Shown: piece by piece, positions 1 through 5,627 of the stretch | How the letters are laid out: every line of letters begins with the position of its first letter | Numbering within the stretch: position 1 is the first letter of the stretch | DNA from: Bacillota bacterium | Lineage (GTDB): Bacteria; Bacillota; Bacilli; Alicyclobacillales; SLC66 | Length of the DNA: 5,627 nucleotides | NCBI GenBank assembly: GCA_021821185.1 | Contig: JAKACU010000119.1 | Coordinates: forward strand, 1 to 5,627 | Direction: 5' to 3' | Translations under genes and position numbers: made by a program | Notes under the pieces: model-generated | Told to the model about the DNA's origin: nothing | The model's input: only the letters and a program-made list of their open reading frames with translations | Database searches by the model: none

Positions 1-526
1 CCACCTGATCAAATACCGTTTGTGCAGTCGCGGCGGCACGCGCAGGGTCGTAAAGCTCATTTTTAGCATGGCTGATAAACGATAAAATGGCACGCGGATC
101 AAATTTCTTGCTGTCGAACTTAAGTGCTTCCAAACTGCGGCGAACGGCTGTCAATTGATCCCCTGCATCGAGAATGGTAAATTGCTTTGAAATCCCAAGT
201 TTATCAATATCTCGACGCAAAATCTTGACACATGTTGCATGAAAGGTAGCCACCCAAACATCAGCCGCATATGGACCGACCAAAGACGCCACGCGCTGGC
301 GCATTTCGTTAGCTGCCTTATTGGTAAATGTGATCGCAAGGATACTCCATGGAGCTACGTTACGCTGCGTAATGAGATACGCTATGCGGCGTGTCAATAC
401 GCTTGTCTTACCGCTGCCAGCGCCTGCGATGATCAAAAGCGGCCCTTCTGTCGTTTCTACCGCTTCTTTCTGGGGCGGATTAAGCCCTTCCAGTAACTGC
501 ATCGTATTTTTCGGATCCACCGCCAT
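1..526 (-). CDS. pcrA: ATP-dependent DNA helicase PcrA (UvrD/Rep family), N-terminal part
   Basis: This is a superfamily 1A 3'-5' DNA helicase acting in DNA repair and rolling-circle plasmid replication. Only the first 175 codons are present and the gene continues beyond position 1; full PcrA is usually about 720-750 aa. Visible motifs are the Q motif (LNPPQ, residues 15-19), Walker A GAGSGKT (35-41), motif Ia [16 protein letters not shown] (64-79) and motif Ib around [13 protein letters not shown] (94-106). The stretch ending ILDAGDQL and the later HAKNEL closely follow Bacillus PcrA. The ATG at 526 is the first start after an in-frame TGA at 533-535. An internal ATG at 502 (MQLLEGLNP) aligns better with the short N-terminus of Bacillus PcrA and could be the true start. 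No strong Shine-Dalgarno precedes either. The start lies inside the end of purK (47-bp overlap), so expression probably depends on purEK transcription. ligA is expected downstream, outside the window. Confidence 0.95.
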   Translation of the reverse strand, partial: MAVDPKNTMQLLEGLNPPQKEAVETTEGPLLIIAGAGSGKTSVLTRRIAYLITQRNVAPWSILAITFTNKAANEMRQRVASLVGPYAADVWVATFHATCVKILRRDIDKLGISKQFTILDAGDQLTAVRRSLEALKFDSKKFDPRAILSFISHAKNELYDPARAAATAQTVFDQV

Positions 527-1661
527 ATCTTTTCACCAACTCTTTCTCATGCGTCTGCGCCAGTTTCACAGCAGCAGACAACGAATCCGCAACGGCCAGA
601 ATATGGCCCATTTTGCGCCCTGCTCGCGCCTCGCGTTTGCCATAGTAAAAAACGGCGAGATCTGTCCGGCTCCCTGGCGCAAATCCCGTGTGGATAAACG
701 GCGAGTCATCCGCATCAAGAAAAATATCGCCAAGCAAGTTGATCATGGCTGCAGGCTTTTGTTCGGTTGAGCCGAGCTCCATGCCTGCCATCGCCCGGCA
801 TAATTGTGTAAATTGACTGGTGACGGCAGAAAGTTGCGTGTGATGACCAGAATTGTGCGGTCGAGGCGCAAGCTCATTGACTAGCACTCGCCCGTCTTTG
901 GCATAAAACATTTCTACAGTGAGCAATCCCACCAAACCACAAGCTCTGGCAAGCGATAGACCAATCTCTATCGCTTCTTGCTGTACGTGATCCGGCAACG
1001 TCGATGGCGCGGTCGAAAGGTGCAAGATGTGGCGGCGATGTTCGTTGTCAATTACGGAAAATGTTTTGCTGTGACCCAGTTGATCTCCCGCCACGATCAC
1101 AGACATTTCGCGTTCAAAATCGACCCATTCTTCTAAAACACAAGCAACGGAACCAAGCGTGAGAAAAGCATCGTGCGCTTTTGCCGGGTCATCGATGCGA
1201 ACCTGTCCCTTGCCGTCGTAGCCCTGTTCCGCTGTCTTTAGCACGCAAGGCGTGCCCACAAAAGCGACAGCCGGCAAGACATCAGCCTTATCATGAATCA
1301 CGGCGATACGCGGGATGGGAATGCCCTGACGCAGTAAAAATTCACGCTCACGAATACGATTTTGTGCCATAAACAGGATGTCTGGATGAGGAAAGGCGTT
1401 TGTGTATTTTGCAGCCAAGCGAACCCCATCGATCGGCAGCAGCTCAGTATCATAGGTAACCGCGTCAACAGACTGCGCAAATCGGGTAAGAAGATCAGTG
1501 TCCGTCCAATCGCCAACCCATACCTGATCGGCGACTAGCGCTGCCGGGTTTTGTCTATCACTTGCCAATACGTGCATCGTCAAGCCAAGGGCCTGTCCCG
1601 CGAGGCATGTCATTTGCGCCAACTGACCGTCTCCCAAGATGCCCAGCGACTTTTTCGTCAT
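480..1661 (-). CDS. purK: N5-carboxyaminoimidazole ribonucleotide synthase PurK
   Basis: PurK is a cytosolic ATP-grasp enzyme that uses ATP and bicarbonate to convert AIR to N5-CAIR in purine biosynthesis; PurE then rearranges the product. The 393-aa length is normal. Visible motifs are the N-terminal nucleotide-binding loop [11 protein letters not shown] (7-17), an ATP-grasp segment [14 protein letters not shown] (140-153), [13 protein letters not shown] (176-188) and the metal/active-site block [13 protein letters not shown] (262-274), with VTSQF shortly after. The N-terminal TYEFEN-like signature of the family is altered here to TYDTELLP (69-76). The start ATG overlaps the purE stop as ATGA (1658-1661), with GGAGG at 1669-1673 and a 7-nt spacer, so purE and purK are translationally coupled. 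The 3' end overlaps pcrA. Confidence 0.96.
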   Translation of the reverse strand: MTKKSLGILGDGQLAQMTCLAGQALGLTMHVLASDRQNPAALVADQVWVGDWTDTDLLTRFAQSVDAVTYDTELLPIDGVRLAAKYTNAFPHPDILFMAQNRIREREFLLRQGIPIPRIAVIHDKADVLPAVAFVGTPCVLKTAEQGYDGKGQVRIDDPAKAHDAFLTLGSVACVLEEWVDFEREMSVIVAGDQLGHSKTFSVIDNEHRRHILHLSTAPSTLPDHVQQEAIEIGLSLARACGLVGLLTVEMFYAKDGRVLVNELAPRPHNSGHHTQLSAVTSQFTQLCRAMAGMELGSTEQKPAAMINLLGDIFLDADDSPFIHTGFAPGSRTDLAVFYYGKREARAGRKMGHILAVADSLSAAVKLAQTHEKELVKRYGGGSEKYDAVTGRA

Positions 1662-2170
1662 GCCATAACCTCCGGATCATTGGAGTCATCCAAAGAATCA
1701 TGCAACACACTTTGTGTTTGTGTTTCTCGATACACTGTCAGTCGATCGGCAATCTCCGCATCAAACGTGCCGAGAATCTGCAGCGCTAAGAGGGCCGCAT
1801 TTTTAGCGCCAGCAACACCAATAGCCACGGTCGCAACAGGGATACCTGCTGGCATCTGGACAATCGACAATAAGCTGTCAAGACCTTGTAACGCCTTGCT
1901 TAAAACCGGTACACCGATCACCGGAAGCGTCGTCATGGCAGCGACCATACCCGGAAGATGAGCCGCTCCGCCAGCGCCGGCAATAATCACTTGTAAACCG
2001 CGGGAACGTGCGGATTTCGCATAGTCAAACAATTTTTCCGGTGTACGGTGCGCAGACACAATTTGCGTCTCGTAAGGTACGCCAAAAGAACGCAAAATAT
2101 CGGTTGCATGGCGCATCGTCTCATAATCTGACTTGCTGCCCATAATAACTCCGACTCGCAAGGATTGCAT
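1658..2170 (-). CDS. purE: N5-carboxyaminoimidazole ribonucleotide mutase PurE (class I)
   Basis: PurE converts N5-CAIR, the PurK product, to CAIR in de novo purine synthesis. It is a cytosolic enzyme, octameric in characterised class I members. The 170-aa product shows the N-terminal phosphate loop MGSKSD (10-15), the catalytic SAHRTP block with H41 and R42 (39-44), and the Gly/Ala-rich [12 protein letters not shown] segment (64-75). [20 protein letters not shown] follows, typical of class I bacterial PurE working with PurK. After the conserved core it carries an acidic C-terminal tail ending [13 protein letters not shown] 2170 was chosen because GAGGTG at 2177-2182 lies 6 nt upstream; an in-frame GTG at 2179 falls inside that Shine-Dalgarno and would be blocked. 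It is the first gene of a purE-purK-(pcrA) unit with its own promoter just after a terminator. Confidence 0.96.
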   Translation of the reverse strand: MQSLRVGVIMGSKSDYETMRHATDILRSFGVPYETQIVSAHRTPEKLFDYAKSARSRGLQVIIAGAGGAAHLPGMVAAMTTLPVIGVPVLSKALQGLDSLLSIVQMPAGIPVATVAIGVAGAKNAALLALQILGTFDAEIADRLTVYRETQTQSVLHDSLDDSNDPEVMA

Positions 2171-2176
2171 ATCATT

Positions 2177-2182
2177 CACCTC
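2177..2182 (-). promoter_or_regulatory. Ribosome binding site deciding the purE start
   Basis: GAGGTG on the minus strand stands 6 nt before ATG 2170. The competing upstream in-frame GTG (2177-2179) is part of this element, which argues for initiation at the ATG. Confidence 0.7.
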
Positions 2183-2200
2183 GTCCTAACCACTGTCTCT

Positions 2201-2230
2201 ACTATACCCGAAGCAACCTGCCTTTGTCCT
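2201..2230 (-). promoter_or_regulatory. Probable sigma-A promoter for purE-purK
   Basis: On the minus strand AGGACA (2225-2230, 4 of 6 matches to TTGACA) is separated by 18 nt from TATAGT (2201-2206, 5 of 6 matches to TATAAT). The predicted transcription start is near 2194, giving a leader of about 24 nt before the purE ATG. It begins only a few bases after the T-rich end of the upstream terminator, which supports a new transcription unit here. The leader is too short for a purine riboswitch. Confidence 0.5.
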
Positions 2231-2234
2231 TTGC

Positions 2235-2284
2235 AAAGCAAAAGGCCACTTACCATACGCGCAGGATGCGGTAGACAAGTGGCC
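2235..2284 (-). terminator. Rho-independent terminator after tRNA-Pro
   Basis: Read on the minus strand, GGCCACTT (2277-2284) pairs perfectly with AAGTGGCC (2244-2251). A few further pairs (ACC with GGT) are possible inside the 25-nt loop, and TTTTGCTTT follows. It starts 13 nt after the tRNA CCA end. On the plus strand no T-run follows the hairpin, so it appears to act only on minus-strand transcription, closing the zur-yerC-pcrB-tRNA region. Confidence 0.75.
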
Positions 2285-2297
2285 CTCAAAAAACAGA

Positions 2298-2374
2298 TGG
2301 TCGGAATGACAGGATTCGAACCTGCGGCCTCACGGTCCCGAACCGTGCGCTCTACCAAGCTGAGCTACATTCCG
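2298..2374 (-). tRNA. tRNA-Pro, anticodon CGG, CCA encoded
   Basis: A complete cloverleaf can be drawn on the minus strand. The acceptor stem is CGGAATG/CATTCCG with 7 perfect pairs. The D arm is GCTC-AGCTTGGTA-GAGC. The anticodon stem CACGG/CCGTG encloses loop TTCGGGA, giving anticodon CGG, which reads the Pro codon CCG. A 5-nt variable loop follows, then T arm GCAGG-TTCGAAT-CCTGT, discriminator A and an encoded CCA (2298-2300). The C at position 1 suits a bacterial tRNA-Pro. It lies 13 nt after pcrB and is followed by a terminator, so it can be made by read-through from pcrB and from its own promoter. Confidence 0.97.
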
Positions 2375-2386
2375 TTAACGTCGAAT

Positions 2387-2416
2387 ACTATAACACCTTT
2401 CGCGCCGCTGCGTCAA
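2387..2416 (-). promoter_or_regulatory. Strong candidate promoter for tRNA-Pro inside the pcrB 3' end
   Basis: On the minus strand TTGACG (2411-2416, 5 of 6 matches) is followed after 18 nt by TATAGT (2387-2392, 5 of 6 matches). The predicted start is near 2380, about 6 nt before the mature tRNA 5' end. The pcrB stop codon TAG (2388-2390) is contained in the -10 hexamer. Confidence 0.65.
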
Positions 2417-3077
2417 ACACTCTTCTTGGATCGGTGTATAGTGCATTTCCGACGACCACGGTTGAAGCAACGGAACCAAAGCGTTCCAGATCAGCGAACG
2501 ATGCAATCCCGCCGCCGTAAAACACTTGCACATACGGCAACAGCGAACGCACCCTGGCTACGACCTCGTCATCGCCCAGACGTCCGCTGTATTCGATATA
2601 AAGTGTTTTCATGCCGCAAAGCTTCGCGCCAAATTCAGCTAAGGCCAATACGTCGTAAATATCGCGCGGTACGTCTGCTTTTGTTCGTTTTGCCACAGCG
2701 CAATCACTGTGCATCACGATATAGCCAGCCGTGACGGTATGATTCCACGAAATTTCCTCTCGATAATATCGCAGCGCCTGGATATGTCTGCGCGCCAGGT
2801 AGTCTATATCCATTGCATTAAGAACCAGGGGAATAAAGTAGCCGTCGACACCAAAAGCAACGGCTTGTACATCAGAAATCTCCTGCCAGACCGGAATCCT
2901 GATTCGACGCCGACGAAGCAAAAGTGCGAGATCGGTAGCGTTATCTTGCGTCACCCCGCATGTCCCGCCCAAAAGAATAGCGTCGACAGGACAATGAGCG
3001 ATATAATTCAGCAAGTCATCGCTGTGGCTTTTTTGCGGATCAAGCTTCGCTACATATCGCCACGACTGAATGGTCAC
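2388..3077 (-). CDS. pcrB: Heptaprenylglyceryl phosphate synthase PcrB
   Basis: PcrB is a (beta/alpha)8-barrel enzyme of the GGGP synthase family. In Bacillales it joins heptaprenyl diphosphate to sn-glycerol-1-phosphate to form an archaeal-like ether lipid precursor. The 229-aa length matches the B. subtilis protein. Visible landmarks are KLDP (11-14), GGTCGVT (37-43), YFIPLVLNA (80-88), AGYIV (117-121), YIEYSG with the expected catalytic Glu at 162 (160-165), FYGGGI (186-191) and VVGNALYTD (208-216); the last two form the phosphate-binding end of the barrel. The start is a GTG at 3075-3077, with GGTGAT of the yerC stop region serving as a likely Shine-Dalgarno; the next residues SWRYVAKLDP align with the Bacillus N-terminus. 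It follows yerC by 6 nt, so the two are coupled. In B. subtilis pcrA would follow directly; here a tRNA and purEK intervene. Confidence 0.95.
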   Translation of the reverse strand: MTIQSWRYVAKLDPQKSHSDDLLNYIAHCPVDAILLGGTCGVTQDNATDLALLLRRRRIRIPVWQEISDVQAVAFGVDGYFIPLVLNAMDIDYLARRHIQALRYYREEISWNHTVTAGYIVMHSDCAVAKRTKADVPRDIYDVLALAEFGAKLCGMKTLYIEYSGRLGDDEVVARVRSLLPYVQVFYGGGIASFADLERFGSVASTVVVGNALYTDPRRVFDAAARKVL

Positions 3078-3083
3078 TTCTGA

Positions 3084-3374
3084 TCACCGTTTCATTCTGT
3101 CTAGTACCAATCGGTACCCATCTGCACCATAGTGTAGACAGCGTTTGACACGGCTAATCGTGGCAGTGCTCGCTCCTGTCTCATCTTCGATATGGCTGTA
3201 TGTCATACCTTCATCAAGCATGCGGGCAACCTCAAGCCTTTGTGCCAATGACTGAATTTCTCCGATAGTGCACAAATCATCAAAAAACCGGTAGCACTCC
3301 TCGACGCTTTTCAGTTGCAATACTGCTTTATACAGTTGATCGATCAAAGGATCGCTCTGTTTGTCCAGTTGCAT
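3084..3374 (-). CDS. yerC: YerC/YecD-family TrpR-like transcriptional regulator
   Basis: This is a 96-aa DNA-binding protein of the TrpR-like YerC family, highly similar to B. subtilis YerC over nearly its whole length: LEECYRFFDDLCTI there compares with VEECYRFFDDLCTI here (24-37). The block IQSLAQRLEVARML (40-53) and the helix-turn-helix with GASTATISRVKRCL (67-80) are also conserved. I recall a proposal from comparative genomics that YerC controls histidine metabolism genes (HisR); nothing here tests that. ATG 3374 was chosen because MQLDK matches the Bacillus start and GGAGG (3378-3382) lies upstream, though only 3 nt away. A longer reading from 3422 lacks a ribosome site. The start lies inside zur (47-bp overlap) and the stop is 6 nt from pcrB, implying a zur-yerC-pcrB operon. 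Confidence 0.93.
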   Translation of the reverse strand: MQLDKQSDPLIDQLYKAVLQLKSVEECYRFFDDLCTIGEIQSLAQRLEVARMLDEGMTYSHIEDETGASTATISRVKRCLHYGADGYRLVLDRMKR

Positions 3375-3816
3375 AGGCCTCCACCGTCCCTTCATGACGA
3401 GGCTTCGGCTGGCAATCTGCACAATACCCTAATACCTCAAATCGATGCTGCAACACCATAAATCCCTGAGGCACCATCCCGACATCAGGCATGGGGCAAT
3501 GATCGATCACCATCGTTTTACCGCACGCCACGCAAATATAGTGATGATGGTGTGTTGACTGACAGGCAATGCGATATTTCGTTTCATTATCTTCAAAGCG
3601 CGACTCTTCGATAATGCCCTCATCACGCAGCGTACGAAGGTTTCGATACACCGTCTCAAGGCTCATCGTCGGGTACTTTTCTTTCATGGAATCGATCAAT
3701 TCGCGCGCGCTAATATATCGGTTATGACGCAATAAGTAATCGAGGATATCTCGGCGTTTCCCTGTGGCCCGATATCCGCGATCTTTAAGTTCAGACATAT
3801 ACACATCGGTATGCAT
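3328..3816 (-). CDS. zur: Fur-family metalloregulator, probably zinc uptake repressor Zur
   Basis: The 162-aa protein has the Fur fold. An N-terminal winged helix carries GYRATGKRRDIL (14-25) and the recognition helix MSLETVYRNLRTL (51-63). A C-terminal metal domain follows. Two CXXC pairs (C95/C98 and C132/C135) should form the structural zinc site. The segment with C85, HHHH (89-92) and C107 in HCPM mirrors B. subtilis Zur (KCSFTHHHH and ESCPM), which favours Zur over Fur or PerR. Members repress zinc uptake genes when zinc-bound. ATG 3816 has GGGGTGG 4 nt upstream; longer readings from 3894 would include promoter DNA. A 27-residue tail follows the last CXXC and its coding DNA holds the yerC start. 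No obvious Zur box (TCGTAAT-N-ATTACGA-like) is seen at its promoter. PerR remains a less likely alternative. Confidence 0.85.
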   Translation of the reverse strand: MHTDVYMSELKDRGYRATGKRRDILDYLLRHNRYISARELIDSMKEKYPTMSLETVYRNLRTLRDEGIIEESRFEDNETKYRIACQSTHHHHYICVACGKTMVIDHCPMPDVGMVPQGFMVLQHRFEVLGYCADCQPKPRHEGTVEAYATGQTERSFDRSTV

Positions 3817-3835
3817 CGGACCACCCCCATGTTCT

Positions 3836-3864
3836 ATTGTAGACCACAGGGGATATACAAACAA
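3836..3864 (-). promoter_or_regulatory. Probable promoter of zur-yerC-pcrB
   Basis: On the minus strand TTGTTT (3859-3864) is 17 nt from TACAAT (3836-3841, 5 of 6 matches). The predicted start is near 3829, leaving a leader of only about 13 nt that begins at the Shine-Dalgarno. The stretch TACAATAGAA is also present at the XRE gene promoter. Confidence 0.5.
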
Positions 3865-3926
3865 CCGAAATGACAGAGCAGTTGGCATCGTCAAATTCGA
3901 TCATGTATGCTTAAAGAAACGCTATG

Positions 3927-4133
3927 TCATAGATCATTCGGCCAAATATCCAGTAAACTCATCTCTAGGGCTTTGGCGATGCGTGTCAGTTTCTCGATAC
4001 GCGATCCTCGTACGCCAGCTTCAATGGCGTAGATATAGCTTGCTGAGACTTCGGCGCGATCAGCCAGTTCTTGGACAGTGAGACCGAGCGATACTCGTTT
4101 TTGTCTAACCCGTTCACCCAGTGTTTCCTTCAT
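3927..4133 (-). CDS. Small XRE-family helix-turn-helix regulator
   Basis: The 68-aa protein is almost entirely a HTH_3/XRE DNA-binding domain. RVRQKRVSLGLTVQELADRA covers helix 1 and helix 2 (8-27), VSASYIYAIEAGVR holds the recognition helix (29-42), and IEKLTRIAKALEMSLLDIW (46-64) closes the five-helix bundle. No sensor or dimerisation domain is attached, so it should act as a simple dimeric repressor or activator; its target is unknown. ATG 4133 has GGAGGTG (4144-4150) upstream with a 10-nt spacer. It diverges from the acetyltransferase gene and precedes zur on the same strand by 110 nt. Small divergent XRE genes commonly regulate themselves and their neighbour, but that is inference here. 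Confidence 0.88.
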   Translation of the reverse strand: MKETLGERVRQKRVSLGLTVQELADRAEVSASYIYAIEAGVRGSRIEKLTRIAKALEMSLLDIWPNDL

Positions 4134-4199
4134 AGTTAAAGGGCACCTCCGTTTTTCTATTGTACACTTAATTTATGCAATTGAGGAATCTCTCAAAGG
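4134..4199. promoter_or_regulatory. Divergent XRE/GNAT intergenic region with promoter and inverted repeats
   Basis: This 66-bp region serves both directions. On the minus strand TACAAT (4159-4164) is a good -10 for the XRE gene, but the -35 region is poor (TTCCTC or TCCTCA at 17-18 nt), as expected for a regulated or activator-dependent promoter. Two inverted repeats are visible. One is ATTGTACA...TATGCAAT (4159-4181), imperfect, whose left arm begins over the -10. The other is TTGAG-N6-CTCAA (4181-4196), perfect in the arms, over the -35 position and the acetyltransferase ribosome-site area. They are candidate operators. No convincing plus-strand promoter was found. Confidence 0.45.
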
Positions 4200-4200
4200 A
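4183..4200 (+). promoter_or_regulatory. Ribosome-site candidates for the acetyltransferase start
   Basis: GAGGAA (4183-4188) lies 11 nt before ATG 4200. AAAGGA (4195-4200) lies 8 nt before an in-frame TTG at 4209. The second pair has the better spacing, so the protein may begin at TTG 4209. Confidence 0.35.
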
Positions 4201-4784
4201 TGATTTTCTTGTCTTTCTCTTTACAACCGTATGGTGTTGAAGCCGCAGAATCTCTGGCTTATGCGAGTCAGACGGCATTTGCCGGGCAAACATCCGATTT
4301 ATGGCGATTACGCGAGTGGCCCTTTGCTGACACACAGGCAGCCGTACAAGCGGCATTTGCGCTATGCCTGCAGACGGTAGACGGCCATATTCCATGTGCA
4401 TGGAGTGTTTTAGAAAATGAGCATGTGATTGGGGTAATCGCAGTGACACACATGGATGATGCGTGCCAAACCGGGCTCTTAGGAACCTACATCACCCCGC
4501 ATAAACGTGGACAAGGCATACAAAAAATCGCTAAAGAACTACTTTTTGCTCGTCTTCCCAAACCAATCGAGACACTCTTTTGCGTGATCGTTACGGCCAA
4601 CCGATCATCCCTGCAAGCAATCTGTAAGATTCCGTATGCAACGCTTGTTGATCCGGCTGACTATAACCGATTGCCCCCTGCTGTTTTAGTCGAAGTATGG
4701 CGGGCAAGAACGCCTGTCGCGGTGTATCAGTTGCCGATAAAAAACGCCTGTCGTACAGAAAACTTTCCTTTTTGTCCCGAGTAG
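4200..4784 (+). CDS. GNAT-family N-acetyltransferase
   Basis: This 194-aa protein (191 aa if TTG 4209 is used) has a GNAT fold signature. Strand 4 is ENEHVIGVIAVTH (72-84). The acetyl-CoA loop region is GTYITPHKRGQGIQKIAKEL (95-114). VIVTANRSSLQAICKI (129-144) resembles motif B, where an Asn and an Ala/Leu helix precede the last strand. The acyl-acceptor substrate cannot be deduced. In the loop the usual Q/R-x-x-G-x-G/A reads R103-G-Q-G106-I-Q108, so the final small residue is Gln; this may weaken or alter coenzyme binding. The region before residue 70 is not recognisable beyond a plausible acceptor-binding half. It diverges from the XRE gene and precedes proS by 60 bp on the same strand, with no terminator seen between them. 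No signal peptide or membrane segment is apparent. Confidence 0.75.
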   Translation: MIFLSFSLQPYGVEAAESLAYASQTAFAGQTSDLWRLREWPFADTQAAVQAAFALCLQTVDGHIPCAWSVLENEHVIGVIAVTHMDDACQTGLLGTYITPHKRGQGIQKIAKELLFARLPKPIETLFCVIVTANRSSLQAICKIPYATLVDPADYNRLPPAVLVEVWRARTPVAVYQLPIKNACRTENFPFCPE

Positions 4785-4797
4785 GGTATTTTCGGTG

Positions 4798-5627
<830 letters not shown>

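Noticed and set aside
321..770. Plus-strand open frame over the purK/pcrA junction
   Set aside because: It is antisense to two well-recognised genes, with composition and content consistent with a shadow frame.
2165..2734. Plus-strand open frame containing MTGFEPAASRSRTVR
   Set aside because: This is the antisense translation of the tRNA-Pro gene joined to antisense pcrB. Such frames are a well-known annotation artefact; it has no ribosome site and no independent support.
3375..3422. Longer YerC start at 3422 or 3395
   Set aside because: The extra residues have no counterpart in Bacillus YerC and neither start has a ribosome site, whereas ATG 3374 has GGAGG and the matching MQLDK beginning.
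3817..3894. Longer Zur start at 3894
   Set aside because: It would translate through the predicted promoter. The Fur-family N-terminus begins normally at 3816, where a GG-rich ribosome site is present.
3922..3932. Palindrome CTATGTCATAG at the end of the XRE gene, considered as a terminator
   Set aside because: The loop would be a single base, the stem is short and AT-rich, and only a weak T-run follows on the minus strand.
3764..4081. Plus-strand open frame of 105 codons across the XRE/zur junction
   Set aside because: It is antisense to the XRE gene and the zur start, has no recognisable domain and no ribosome binding site, and the minus-strand genes are clear family members.

Overview
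This 5.6 kb window looks like ordinary core chromosome of a Firmicute of the order Bacillales. That placement rests on four things: PcrB (a Bacillales-type prenylglyceryl-phosphate synthase), a YerC-type TrpR-like regulator, a Zur-like Fur protein with the Bacillus arrangement of His/Cys residues, and strong GGAGG-type ribosome binding sites. The moderate GC and the gene mix would suit a lineage near Alicyclobacillaceae, but the genus cannot be settled from this sequence.

The left three quarters is read on the minus strand. In transcription order it holds: a 68-aa XRE-type regulator (4133 to 3927); zur (3816 to 3328); yerC (3374 to 3084, overlapping zur by 47 bp); pcrB (3077 to 2388, 6 nt after yerC); a tRNA-Pro(CGG) gene with encoded CCA (2374 to 2298) that appears to have its own promoter inside the end of pcrB; and a rho-independent terminator (2284 to 2235). 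A new promoter follows, then purE (2170 to 1658), purK (1661 to 480, ATGA overlap) and the first 175 codons of the helicase gene pcrA (from 526, overlapping purK by 47 bp), which runs off the left edge.

The right quarter is read on the plus strand. A GNAT-type acetyltransferase gene (4200-4784) diverges from the XRE gene across a 66-bp intergenic region with two inverted repeats. It is followed after 60 bp by the first 261 codons of an archaeal/eukaryal-type prolyl-tRNA synthetase gene, which runs off the right edge.

Functionally the window mixes metal-responsive regulation (zur), lipid synthesis (pcrB), purine synthesis (the two-step purK/purE conversion of AIR to CAIR), DNA repair (pcrA) and proline charging (tRNA-Pro and proS). 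In B. subtilis yerC, pcrB, pcrA and ligA are consecutive and lie just downstream of the pur operon. Here purEK and a tRNA sit between pcrB and pcrA, so this is a rearranged version of a familiar neighbourhood. I found no mobile element, CRISPR array, toxin-antitoxin pair or clearly new system. The observations of interest concern regulation and gene architecture. No stretch longer than 300 bases lacks a gene.
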